Shown here in pieces: positions 49,663 through 57,262 of a stretch of DNA of 64,000 bases (its first letter is position 1; every line of letters begins with the position of its first letter). Under the pieces are notes generated by a model, which ran no database searches, had not been told where the DNA came from, and saw only the letters and a list, made by a program, of their open reading frames with translations. This stretch comes from Pseudomonas antarctica (GTDB taxonomy: Bacteria; Pseudomonadota; Gammaproteobacteria; Pseudomonadales; Pseudomonadaceae): assembly GCF_001647715.1 (NCBI RefSeq), contig NZ_CP015600.1, forward strand, positions 1,426,001 to 1,490,000, in the 5' to 3' direction. Both the position numbers and the translations under genes were made by a program.

Positions 49663-49751
49663 TGTGGGAGCTGGCTTGCCTGCGATGCAGGCACCTCGGT
49701 CTTTCAGGGGGGGGGCGCGCTGATGCAATCGCAGGCAAGCCAGCTCCCACA
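49663..49751. repeat. REP inverted pair with poly-G loop
   Basis: Arms 49663-49686 and 49728-49751 (24 bp, perfect), GCTGGCTTGCCTGCG type. The loop carries nine consecutive G (49707-49715). It separates convergent tcdA and csdE. Confidence 0.87.
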
Positions 49752-49752
49752 T

Positions 49753-50166
49753 TTAGTTCTGTGTACGGCTTAATTCCCGCATCCGCTGCAGAACGGCATT
49801 CAAGCCATTACTGCGCGACGGCGACAACTGTCGCGACAGCCCCAACTGTGCAAACCAGTCAGGCAGGTCGACCGCCTGCAACTCGGCCGCCGACAGCCCA
49901 TTGACCCGCGCCAGCAGCAACGCCACCAACCCACGAATCATCCGCGCCTCGCTGCTCGCGGCAAACTGCCAGTGACCGGCCTGCAAGTGGCCGACCAACC
50001 ACACCAGGCTTTCGCAGCCCTGCACGAGGTTGGCGTCGACCTTGTCCGCATCCGCCAAAGCCGGCAAGCGCTCGCCCCATTGCATCAGCATCCGGGCGCG
50101 TTGCTCCCAGCTGCCTACGGCTTGAAACGACTCAAGCGCGCTGACGGCCTCCACCGGCAAGCTCAT
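49753..50166 (-). CDS. csdE: SufE-family sulfur acceptor CsdE
   Basis: 137 aa. Acceptor Cys51 in LVQGCESLVWLVG. Accepts persulfide from CsdA and stimulates it. ATG overlaps the csdA stop (ATGA), so the pair is translationally coupled. Confidence 0.9.
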   Translation of the reverse strand: MSLPVEAVSALESFQAVGSWEQRARMLMQWGERLPALADADKVDANLVQGCESLVWLVGHLQAGHWQFAASSEARMIRGLVALLLARVNGLSAAELQAVDLPDWFAQLGLSRQLSPSRSNGLNAVLQRMRELSRTQN

Positions 50167-51368
50167 CGCAACATATCCAGCGCCTGGTCCAGCGCTTCAA
50201 AGAAGCGCTCCAGGTCATCCGAATCGTTGTACAGCGCCAGGGACACGCGAATCGCTCCGGATAAGTGCATCGCCTTGAGCAGCGGCATGGCGCAATGGTG
50301 CCCGGCACGTACGGCTATGCCTTGCTCGGTCAGCAGGTGCGCAAGGTCGGCGTTATGCACGCCTTCCACCACAAAACTGGCCAAAGCTACCTGCGGCGAG
50401 CCCAAGACGCGGATGCCATTGCGTGCCTTCAACCCGCGCAGCAGGTAGTCGTGCAGCGCGGCTTCATGGGCGACCACTGCCGGCTGATCCAGCGAACTCA
50501 GGTAATCCAGCGTAGCGCCCAGGCCAATCACGCCGGCAATCGGCGGCGTGCCGGCTTCGAACCCCAGTGGGGCAGGGCGGAAGCTGGCGCTTTGGTAGTC
50601 CGCCTGTTGCACCATCTCGCCACCAAACTGCCAGTGACGCAGGTGATGCAGGGCTTCGTTGCGCCCATACAGCACGCCGACGCCGTCCGGGCCGTAGAGT
50701 TTGTGGCTGGAAAATACATAAAAGTCGCAACCCAGGGCCTGCACATCGTGACGACCATGGACGATGCCCTGGGCGCCATCGACCACGGTCAGTGCGCCGT
50801 GGGCCTTGGCGAGCGCCAGCAAGGCCTCCAGCGGTTGCCAGGCGCCAAGCACGTTGGACAATTGGCTCACCGCCAGCACGCGAGTGCGCGGGCCGATCAA
50901 TTCGGCGGCGGCTTGCAGATCGATTACACCGTCATCACCCAGCGGCAATACCACCAGCGTGAGTGCGCGACGTTTGGCCAATTGCTGCCAGGGCAGCAGG
51001 TTGGCGTGGTGTTCCAGGGCGCTGATGACAATCTCATCGCCCGCATTGAATAAATGCTCCAGGCCATAAGCCAGGAGGTTCAGCGCAGAGGTTGCGCCGT
51101 GGGTAAAGATGATTTGCCCGCTGTCACCTGCGTTCAACCACTGCGCGACCTTGCTGCGACTGTCTTCAAAGGCCTGGGTCGCATGGGCGCCGGGCAAATG
51201 CTGGGCACGGTGCACATTGGCTGCGCCGTTAGCGTAGTAATGGCTGATGGCGTCCAGCAGGGCTTGGGGTTTTTGCGTGGTCGCGGCGTTATCCAGGTAG
51301 GTCTGGTCTTGCCGTTGCAGGGTGGCGATGGCCGGGAAATCGGCGCGCCAGGGAGAGGGCACAAGCAT
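50163..51368 (-). CDS. csdA: Cysteine desulfurase CsdA (SufS class)
   Basis: 401 aa PLP enzyme releasing sulfur from cysteine. PLP-Lys in SSHKLYGPDGVG, His in LEHHANLLPW, and active Cys in RAGHHCAMPLL, the group II (SufS/CsdA) signature. ATG 51368 was chosen; the extension to 51377 would start with TTG. Confidence 0.93.
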   Translation of the reverse strand: MLVPSPWRADFPAIATLQRQDQTYLDNAATTQKPQALLDAISHYYANGAANVHRAQHLPGAHATQAFEDSRSKVAQWLNAGDSGQIIFTHGATSALNLLAYGLEHLFNAGDEIVISALEHHANLLPWQQLAKRRALTLVVLPLGDDGVIDLQAAAELIGPRTRVLAVSQLSNVLGAWQPLEALLALAKAHGALTVVDGAQGIVHGRHDVQALGCDFYVFSSHKLYGPDGVGVLYGRNEALHHLRHWQFGGEMVQQADYQSASFRPAPLGFEAGTPPIAGVIGLGATLDYLSSLDQPAVVAHEAALHDYLLRGLKARNGIRVLGSPQVALASFVVEGVHNADLAHLLTEQGIAVRAGHHCAMPLLKAMHLSGAIRVSLALYNDSDDLERFFEALDQALDMLR

Positions 51369-51437
51369 GGTGTTCAAGACTCGTATAAGCGAGCCGCGAC
51401 CCGAAGGCGCGGCCCGCTAGTGGCATCGAGTGGCTGC

Positions 51438-52472
51438 TTAGTTGTGAGCGTGCAGCGCTTCGTTCAGTTCGATGGCCGATTTGTGGGTTTTGCACTCCAC
51501 GGCACCGGTCTCGGAATTACGGCGGAACAGCAGGTCAGGTTGACCGGCCAGCTCGCGCGCCTTGACCACTTTGACCAGTTGGTTCTGCTCGTCCAGCAGT
51601 GCAACCTTGGTCCCGGCGGTTACGTACAGGCCCGATTCCACAGTGTTGCGGTCGCCCAGCGGGATGCCGATACCGGCGTTGGCGCCGATCAGGCAGCCTT
51701 CGCCTACCTTGATCACAATGTTGCCGCCGCCCGATAGGGTGCCCATGGTGGAGCAACCGCCGCCCAGGTCCGAACCTTTGCCGACGAAGACGCCAGCCGA
51801 TACACGGCCTTCGATCATGCCCGGGCCTTCGGTACCGGCGTTGAAGTTGACGAAACCTTCGTGCATCACGGTGGTGCCTTCGCCCACGTAGGCGCCCAGG
51901 CGGATACGCGCAGCGTCAGCGATACGCACGCCGGCCGGGACCACGTAGTCGGTCATTTTCGGGAACTTGTCCACCGAGAACACTTCCAGCAGCTCGCCAC
52001 GCAGGCGGGCTTCCAGTTGGCGCTCGGCCAGCTCATTGATGTCGATCGCGCCCTGGCTGGTCCATGCCACGTTCGGCAGTTGCGGGAACACGCCCGCCAG
52101 GCTCAGGCCGTGCGGCTTGACCAGGCGATGGGACAGCAGGTGCAGCTTGAGGTAGGCCTCAGGCGTGGAGGTCAGTGCGGCGTCTTCGGCCAGCAAGGTG
52201 GCGACCAGCGGAGTGTGGCTTTCAGCCAGGCGGCTCAGCAGGGCGGCTTGGGCTGTGTCGACGCCTTTGAGTGCGTCGGCCAGTTGCAGGGCCTGGGAGA
52301 CAGTGAACGTGATGGCCTGGTTACCTTCGGTGTAACCCAGGATCGGTGCGATGGCAGCGATGATTTCGGCCGACGGGTTGAGCAGCGGTTGTGCGTAAAA
52401 CACTTCCAGCCAAGCACCTTGGCGGTTCTGAGTGCCGACGCCGAAGCCCAGGCTGAACAGGGAATTGGACAT
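51438..52472 (-). CDS. dapD: Tetrahydrodipicolinate N-succinyltransferase
   Basis: 344 aa left-handed beta-helix acyltransferase of lysine/DAP synthesis. Hexapeptide-repeat region from about residue 170 (RIRLGAYVGEGTTVMHEGFVNFNAG, MIEGRVSAGVFVGKGSDLGGG). This is the longer pseudomonad/actinobacterial type rather than the 274-aa E. coli type. GAGGTAAC precedes ATG 52472. Confidence 0.94.
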   Translation of the reverse strand: MSNSLFSLGFGVGTQNRQGAWLEVFYAQPLLNPSAEIIAAIAPILGYTEGNQAITFTVSQALQLADALKGVDTAQAALLSRLAESHTPLVATLLAEDAALTSTPEAYLKLHLLSHRLVKPHGLSLAGVFPQLPNVAWTSQGAIDINELAERQLEARLRGELLEVFSVDKFPKMTDYVVPAGVRIADAARIRLGAYVGEGTTVMHEGFVNFNAGTEGPGMIEGRVSAGVFVGKGSDLGGGCSTMGTLSGGGNIVIKVGEGCLIGANAGIGIPLGDRNTVESGLYVTAGTKVALLDEQNQLVKVVKARELAGQPDLLFRRNSETGAVECKTHKSAIELNEALHAHN

Positions 52473-52503
52473 GCTGTTACCTCTACAAAAATGGAAGGCT
52501 GGC

Positions 52504-52866
52504 CTACTTGAGGGCTGCCGAATAACTATCTGGCTTGAAGCCAATCAGGGTTCTGTCACCGAGATCAAGCACCGGGCGCTTGATCATCGAGGGTTGTGCG
52601 AGCATCAATTCAATGGCTTTCGACTGATCGAGATCGGCTTTGCGTTCGTCTTCGAGTTTGCGAAAGGTGGTGCCCGCACGGTTCAAAACCACCTGCCAAC
52701 CGTGCTCGTTGCACCATTGGGTCAAGTGTTCGCGGTCGATACCGGCCGTTTTGTAGTCGTGGAACTCATAGCTCACAGCGTGCTCATCGAGCCAGGTGCG
52801 GGCCTTTTTCATGGTGTCGCAGGCTTTGATGCCGTAAAGCTGTAAGTGATTGATTTCATTGGGCAT
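52504..52866 (-). CDS. ArsC/Spx-like protein (YffB type)
   Basis: 120 aa thioredoxin-fold arsenate-reductase-like protein. Single N-terminal Cys16 in GIKACDTMKKARTWL and C-terminal IKRPVLDLGDRTLIGF. Glutathione-linked reductase activity is suspected for the family but unproved. It lies 31 bases upstream of dapD in the same direction. Its ribosome site GGGGAAG is within the prophage junction. Confidence 0.88.
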   Translation of the reverse strand: MPNEINHLQLYGIKACDTMKKARTWLDEHAVSYEFHDYKTAGIDREHLTQWCNEHGWQVVLNRAGTTFRKLEDERKADLDQSKAIELMLAQPSMIKRPVLDLGDRTLIGFKPDSYSAALK

Positions 52867-52916
52867 AAATTCTTCCCCAAAACTTCCCCAATATCGCCCT
52901 AAAACGCAGCCGTGGA
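52867..52916. other. Probable left attachment junction with direct repeats
   Basis: The 50 bases between the ArsC-like gene and the integrase stop hold two 9-bp direct repeats CTTCCCCAA (52874-52893 region) separated by AA. The repeat nearer the gene supplies its ribosome site on the minus strand (GGGGAAG). These could be integrase arm sites or part of the att core; inference only. Confidence 0.4.
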
Positions 52917-54020
52917 TTATGCCACGTCGATCCACTCAGCGCCTCGACTGTCGCGGTACAGATCCGTCATTGTGGCCGAACGGTGACCGAGCAGTTTCTG
53001 TGCATCACGGCCTTCGAGTTCGTGAAGTCGTGCGGCGAGGGATCGCTGCTCGTGAAAGGACGGTGGCTGGCGGCCAAAAGTTATCCCCAGCTTCAGGCCC
53101 GCTTTGTCGCGAGCTTCGGCAAAGGCAGAGCTCAGCGTGTCCAGCACCAGCGGCTGGCCAGCCTTTGCTCGGCCCGATGCTTGCGCATGGTGCACCAGGT
53201 GTTGTGACAGAACGCGGTCGCGGCATTGTTTAATTACGGTAGACAGATCAAGCCCGACCGACTCAAGGCGAAGCTCGGTGCTGATGCGCAGCCTGGCGCC
53301 GGTCTTGGACTGAACGACATGCAGGAAGCCATCGTGCACGTCCTTGAACAGCATCGAGGCTATATCGTCCCGGCGCTGGCCAGTCAGCACCGCCAGTTCC
53401 ATTGCCCTGCGAAGCCACGGCTTCCTGGCTTCCTCGTAGATCGCCTTCCACAGTTCAAGCGTCAGCCGCTCGCGCTTGATGTTCACCCGCGCCGCCTTGG
53501 TCACCTCGACCGGGTTGGCGTCTGCCCACCCCCGCGCCTGCGCCTCAGCGAACACGTCTCGCAACAGCGAACGCATTGCCCTGGCCATCTGCGCCTTTCC
53601 CTCTTTGGCCATGACCGTCAGGTAATCGGCCACATCCATCGTCGTGATGTCCTTAATCCCCTTAGAACCGAATACTGCCGTCAGGCGGTTTAACCGCATA
53701 CCCACGTTTTTATTGCTGCTGGCGGACAACTTCCGCTCGGCGAACAGCTCGCGGTATTCGTCCAGCCATTCCGAGAACAATTTGCCTGGCGCTGGCGCCG
53801 GGGTACTGATGCGCTCAGCGAGCGTTGGCTTGATGGCATCTGCGTGGTTGGCGCTGACGGCCTCGCGAATGGCCGCCTCCTTATCCTTGCCCAGGCCGAA
53901 CACGCGACCACTGATTGGGTCGCGGTAAGTGTAATAAGTGACGCCGTTGCGGGCGTCGGTCTTGCGGTAGAGATTGGGCGGAAGATCCTTTGACCCGGTG
54001 TTACGCGGCCTGGGCGCCAT
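52917..54020 (-). CDS. int: Tyrosine recombinase integrase
   Basis: 367 aa phage integrase. N-terminal arm-binding-like region, core-binding SAM-like domain (FAERKLSASSNKNVGMRLNRL), catalytic domain with Arg in LTGQRRDDIA, HExR in SFHEQRSLAARL, LLGHRSATMTDLY with the terminal catalytic Tyr. Drives integration/excision together with the 20-base-overlapping excisionase gene upstream. The stop lies next to the chromosomal junction, the usual int-att arrangement. Confidence 0.93.
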   Translation of the reverse strand: MAPRPRNTGSKDLPPNLYRKTDARNGVTYYTYRDPISGRVFGLGKDKEAAIREAVSANHADAIKPTLAERISTPAPAPGKLFSEWLDEYRELFAERKLSASSNKNVGMRLNRLTAVFGSKGIKDITTMDVADYLTVMAKEGKAQMARAMRSLLRDVFAEAQARGWADANPVEVTKAARVNIKRERLTLELWKAIYEEARKPWLRRAMELAVLTGQRRDDIASMLFKDVHDGFLHVVQSKTGARLRISTELRLESVGLDLSTVIKQCRDRVLSQHLVHHAQASGRAKAGQPLVLDTLSSAFAEARDKAGLKLGITFGRQPPSFHEQRSLAARLHELEGRDAQKLLGHRSATMTDLYRDSRGAEWIDVA

Positions 54021-54243
54021 TGCGTGCTCTCTCTATTCTGCTGATCAGGCTGCCGCCGACAATCCTTGCAGGCTGCTGATCAGGTTCTTGGTAGTGGGCG
54101 TTGGACTCTACATAGTAGTTGCGCCCGTGCTTGACCGGTAGCGGGGCTATCCGGCCTTCTCGCGCCCATTTGCGTAGGGTGTTGGGGCTCGGCGGCGTCT
54201 TGAACTCGGCCGCCGCCCATTCATCCAGGGTGACCTTTGCCAT
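54001..54243 (-). CDS. xis: Excisionase-like DNA-binding protein
   Basis: 80 aa. Winged-helix/MerR-like N-terminus (LDEWAAAEFKTPPSPNTLRKWAREGRIAPLPVKHGRNYYVESNA) typical of phage excisionases of this size. ATG 54243 has GGAG 8 bases upstream; the long upstream frame is a shadow of the next gene. Overlaps int by 20 bases. Confidence 0.8.
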   Translation of the reverse strand: MAKVTLDEWAAAEFKTPPSPNTLRKWAREGRIAPLPVKHGRNYYVESNAHYQEPDQQPARIVGGSLISRIERARNGAQAA

Positions 54244-54281
54244 GATGATGCTCCGCGCCGCGCTGGGCGGCAGAAGGTGGG

Positions 54282-54530
54282 TTAGGAGGGGAGCAGGCCT
54301 TTGGCCTTCGCTTCTGCCAGGCACTGCGCTCGGAACTGCCGAGCGGACTCCGTGGCCTGCAGCTTTGTGGATGCCTTCCAGGTCGGACCGATTTGCACAA
54401 ACTTCCCGCGCAGCTTTCCGCACCAGTGATTGACGAAATTGCCGTTTTCGATCTGGCTGATGATTCCCGCGGTGGCTTTCGGCGCTGTCGCGTAATCGAC
54501 TAGTTTTTGTTCGTACGTTAATTCGGGCAT
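54282..54530 (-). CDS. Phage hypothetical protein (82 aa)
   Basis: Small basic protein (YEQKLVDYATAPKATAGIISQIENGNFVNHW; FRAQCLAEAKAKGLLPS). GAGG lies 7 bases before the ATG. Position before xis suggests an early/lysogeny-control gene, but no fold is recognised. Confidence 0.62.
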   Translation of the reverse strand: MPELTYEQKLVDYATAPKATAGIISQIENGNFVNHWCGKLRGKFVQIGPTWKASTKLQATESARQFRAQCLAEAKAKGLLPS

Positions 54531-54631
54531 ACGAATACCTCGCCCGCCGCTCACCGGCAGGCATGTAGTGAGTGTTTGAAAGGTTGATCGATACCGCTAA
54601 GATCGCGGAAAGTTCAATAACATTGATATGG

Positions 54632-54666
54632 GTCACTTCTCCGCTTGAAAAGAGAGTAAAAGTGAC
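54632..54666. promoter_or_regulatory. Inverted repeat upstream of plus-strand cassette gene
   Basis: GTCACTT (54632-54638) and AAGTGAC (54660-54666) are perfect inverted arms, with an inner TCTC/GAGA pair. It sits 26 bases before the ATG of the 106-aa gene; candidate operator or RNA hairpin. Confidence 0.4.
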
Positions 54667-54691
54667 GAACTCTCAAATGCGGATCGACATC

Positions 54692-55012
54692 ATGTTTTCA
54701 AAGCAACGAAGGCGGGTGTTTTGGGATTGGTCAGATAGCGAGCTTCACACCCGATGTCACGATGGCTTGCTACCAGATGGGGGGCAGATCGACGTTCAAG
54801 TGCGCACCTCTCGAGAGGGAGCTGTTCAATTGTTTGTGGGCGCTTATAGCGGAAGTGGGGGGATGCTTTTTGAGGAGTACTACAAAGCGCGCCCAGGGGA
54901 GACCATGACCGTAGCCCTTGCTTTCGGTGTGGCGCGAGCAATGATGCTTACAGCGACGAAACTGTCTCCCCTCCCTTCCACTGCTCGCCTTGGCATCTAC
55001 CGCAACGTTTGA
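54692..55012 (+). CDS. Moron-like small protein, paralogue A
   Basis: 106 aa, plus strand, against the direction of the surrounding operon. Related to the protein at 56228: shared pattern VFWDWSDSELHTR / VFWGWADPAIHTR, then (L/F)VG-YSGSGGMLFE / FIGVYGANGMMLLE, then PGETMTVALAFG / PGETMTNALARG. No signal peptide or membrane helix. ATG 54692 was chosen to match the paralogue; ATG 54677 is possible. Independent orientation and its own leader suggest lysogen expression. Function unknown. Confidence 0.65.
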   Translation: MFSKQRRRVFWDWSDSELHTRCHDGLLPDGGQIDVQVRTSREGAVQLFVGAYSGSGGMLFEEYYKARPGETMTVALAFGVARAMMLTATKLSPLPSTARLGIYRNV

Positions 55013-55026
55013 GGTATTTCAGTCGT

Positions 55027-55080
55027 TCAACGTTGATTCTTGTAGATGAAGACGTAGGCGAACCATAGGGTGGCGATCAT
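55027..55080 (-). CDS. Possible 17-aa hydrophobic micropeptide
   Basis: MIATLWFAYVFIYKNQR, starting on an ATGA overlap with the stop of the ASCH-like gene, so a ribosome could re-initiate. One potential short membrane helix. Very short, so it may be chance. Confidence 0.3.
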   Translation of the reverse strand: MIATLWFAYVFIYKNQR

Positions 55081-55787
55081 GGCGTCACCCGCTTGAACTC
55101 GACCACCCAGACCCACGGGTTGGCATTCCAGTTGCCGCCGACGGATGACCAGAGCAGCTCAAACGATTTTAGCGGGTCAGCGCTGTAGGTCTCGATCCCC
55201 TCGACGTGCCACCAATCACCCAGCTCAGCATGATCGGTGTAGAGGCGCACGCCTTCGGCCTTGGCCTGCTCGTCGCTGATGTCCTGCAACCGCTCGACGC
55301 GCACGTCGGTGATCTCCAGCAGGATGCGGGAGGCGGCACGCGGCATGTGAATGCTGGGTTTGTACTTCAGGCCGAAGTCTTTCCTTGCCTCGTCGCTGTG
55401 TGACCCAGGGCGGCAGTCGGCAGCGTAGGCGTAGCGCTGGAGGGGGCCGTCCGGGTCTGGTCGGTGCTCAACGCCGGTACCGCGCAGATCGATGAATGTC
55501 TCGCGCACCCACAGCCGGTCGCCTGGCTTGCCGTAGGGGCAAGGTGCGTACACTTCCAGTTCCTTTGCGCACTCTGCTTCGGTCGATCCAAATACGCAGA
55601 AGCCATAGCGCGGGTCTCGCTGGCCTATTGCGCTCCAACGCTGACGATCGCCAATCGGAATGGCGGTGTCCTCGGCAGGGATTTGGAAACCTTTCACTGC
55701 CCGCCGCGTGACCGTCTTACGACCTTCCAGAATGGCGCGCACCATCGGCGCCGAGAACAGGATGGGGCGTTCTTTGATCGCGGTCAT
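55077..55787 (-). CDS. ASCH-domain-like phage protein
   Basis: 236 aa. The start ILFSAPMVRAILEGRKTVTRRAVK and the later PYGKPGDRLWVRETF, MPRAASRILLEITDVRVERLQDIS and a C-terminal NPWVWVVEFKRV match a common phage ASCH-like family thought to bind RNA or modified nucleotides; function unproved. ATG 55787 has GAGGTGC upstream. Overlaps the 104-aa gene by 4 bases. Confidence 0.78.
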   Translation of the reverse strand: MTAIKERPILFSAPMVRAILEGRKTVTRRAVKGFQIPAEDTAIPIGDRQRWSAIGQRDPRYGFCVFGSTEAECAKELEVYAPCPYGKPGDRLWVRETFIDLRGTGVEHRPDPDGPLQRYAYAADCRPGSHSDEARKDFGLKYKPSIHMPRAASRILLEITDVRVERLQDISDEQAKAEGVRLYTDHAELGDWWHVEGIETYSADPLKSFELLWSSVGGNWNANPWVWVVEFKRVTP

Positions 55788-56098
55788 AGCTGCACCTCGC
55801 GGGTCGCCCATTGCACATACGGGCCGTCATCCGTGTCGAAAATTCCGAGCAGAAACCAGTTGTATGCTTGTGGCGTTTCTGGCTCCCAGCCGAGGCAATG
55901 AGCCTCGCCATCTTCCCAGTAGGGGTGTGAGTCCAAGTCAGAATCCATGTGCCATCCGACCGCCGTTAATCCCTGGACGGCCAGCCACGCCTTCCATGCT
56001 TCGGCGTCCTCATCAAAATCCGGAATGTCGGGGTGATACCAGTAACCGTGCTCATCGCGCACGACTTCGGCGGGTTCAATCAACTTTTCTTCAGGCAT
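55784..56098 (-). CDS. Phage hypothetical protein (104 aa)
   Basis: Acidic, Trp-rich soluble protein (EHGYWYHPDIPDFDEDAEAWKAWL; AYNWFLLGIFDTDDGPYVQW). Coupled to the ASCH-like gene by ATGA. No domain recognised. Confidence 0.68.
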   Translation of the reverse strand: MPEEKLIEPAEVVRDEHGYWYHPDIPDFDEDAEAWKAWLAVQGLTAVGWHMDSDLDSHPYWEDGEAHCLGWEPETPQAYNWFLLGIFDTDDGPYVQWATREVQL

Positions 56099-56120
56099 GA
56101 CTTCGTCCTTGCCGCTATAG

Positions 56121-56144
56121 CGGCTGACTTTGAAGGGGGAGGGG
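56121..56144 (+). repeat. Direct repeat, left copy flanking cassette B
   Basis: 24-bp copy beginning CGGCTGACTTTGAAGGGG. It matches 56566-56589 at 23 of 24 positions, with a 445-base period. The two bracket the plus-strand gene at 56228. Confidence 0.85.
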
Positions 56145-56171
56145 TAGGAATAAATATTTGTTGCTTTGTGT

Positions 56172-56200
56172 TTCGTTCACATTCGTACAAGTCCCATAAT
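56172..56200 (+). promoter_or_regulatory. Possible promoter of cassette B
   Basis: -10 CATAAT (56195-56200) with TTCGTT 17 bases upstream, inside an AT-rich island just after the left direct repeat. The -35 is weak. It lies 28 bases before the ATG. Confidence 0.4.
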
Positions 56201-56227
56201 TGCCGCATTAATTTCAGAGCGGCTCAC

Positions 56228-56572
56228 ATGAAGAACAGAGGCAAGGTTTTCTGGGGCTGGGCTGACCCCGCAATTCACACTCGATCCGTGGATGAGCGAC
56301 AGACCGATGGCACCCTGCTAAACGTCCAAGTCCGCATGTCGCTTCTTGGAAGAACGGAGTTATTCATTGGCGTTTACGGAGCTAATGGAATGATGCTTCT
56401 TGAGGACGCGCCTGATTCATTGCCCGGAGAAACCATGACAAACGCTCTCGCCAGGGGCCTCGATAGGGCCAGGTTAAAGGCTCCGATAGGCACCCGATCA
56501 ATTACGAGCAGAAAATCAGAGAGTTTGCCAAGGGCAGGTTCAAGGCAGTCACGAAAGAGCGATGACGGCTGA
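56228..56572 (+). CDS. Moron-like small protein, paralogue B
   Basis: 114 aa, plus strand between minus-strand operon genes. Paralogue of the protein at 54692 over about 75 residues (see there), with a longer basic, serine-rich tail (RSITSRKSESLPRAGSRQS). ATG 56228 follows GAGCGG; the upstream in-frame codons overlap the divergent 104-aa gene. The whole cassette is bracketed by 24-bp direct repeats, so it looks like a separately gained unit. Function unknown. Confidence 0.62.
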   Translation: MKNRGKVFWGWADPAIHTRSVDERQTDGTLLNVQVRMSLLGRTELFIGVYGANGMMLLEDAPDSLPGETMTNALARGLDRARLKAPIGTRSITSRKSESLPRAGSRQSRKSDDG

Positions 56573-56589
56573 CTTTGAAGGGGCAGGGG
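56566..56589 (+). repeat. Direct repeat, right copy flanking cassette B
   Basis: Second copy of the 24-bp repeat (one mismatch: GGGGC versus GGGGG). It overlaps the last codons of the 114-aa gene, so the gene end lies within the repeat. Confidence 0.85.
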
Positions 56590-56623
56590 CTACATGTTTT
56601 GCGGGTGGAGTACGGATGTTCTC

Positions 56624-57262
56624 CTACCGGGTTTTGGCACTGCGCTTGCGAAACTCGTAAACCATGCTGCGCAGATCTACCAGTGACTCTTGCAGGTCAC
56701 CGCGAGCTGAGTCGATATTCTCGAGCAACTCGCCCTCACCGTCGTCGCCGCCTTCATCGACGGCCAGAAGGGCCAGGCCGTATGCCTGGAACTTCCCCAA
56801 CACGTCATCGGCTGACTTGGCCATGTACTCGGCGTGCTCGATGGCGTAGTCCTTGTTGGATCGCTCAGTGGATGTAGGCGCTGCATCGCAAAGCTCAAGC
56901 ACCCAATCAATCCATTCCTTGCGCTGCCTGTACTGCGGTTGGTCGTCGTCAATCGCTTTGACCATATAGTGCGGGCTGCGGTTGATTGACCGTACCGCAC
57001 TGACCAACTCGTCCCAGCGCTCATCCGCTGCGGTCAGGCGCTGTTGCATATCCTGCCCGTTGCGCAATTCCGCCTCGCGCTGCTGCTCCAGGCTTTCGAC
57101 CTGTTCGTCGCGCTGGTTGAGCAGCAGTTGCAGGCCGTCACGCTCGGCTGTGACCCGGTCGAAGTCGGTCGACTCCACGTACCGCCCACCGTCGGCCGGC
57201 ACCATGTCCGCGCATATTTCGTCAGTGTCCCTGTCCAGGTCGTAGCGCATAACTTCGGTCAT
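56624..57262 (-). CDS. Phage hypothetical protein with coiled coil (212 aa)
   Basis: Central coiled coil from residue about 33 (VTAERDGLQLLLNQRDEQVESLEQQREAEL) followed by a helical region containing SINRSPHYMVKAID. Acidic overall. Coupled by ATGA to the gene at 57259. Related proteins are frequent in Pseudomonas prophage early operons; function unknown. Confidence 0.7.
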   Translation of the reverse strand: MTEVMRYDLDRDTDEICADMVPADGGRYVESTDFDRVTAERDGLQLLLNQRDEQVESLEQQREAELRNGQDMQQRLTAADERWDELVSAVRSINRSPHYMVKAIDDDQPQYRQRKEWIDWVLELCDAAPTSTERSNKDYAIEHAEYMAKSADDVLGKFQAYGLALLAVDEGGDDGEGELLENIDSARGDLQESLVDLRSMVYEFRKRSAKTR

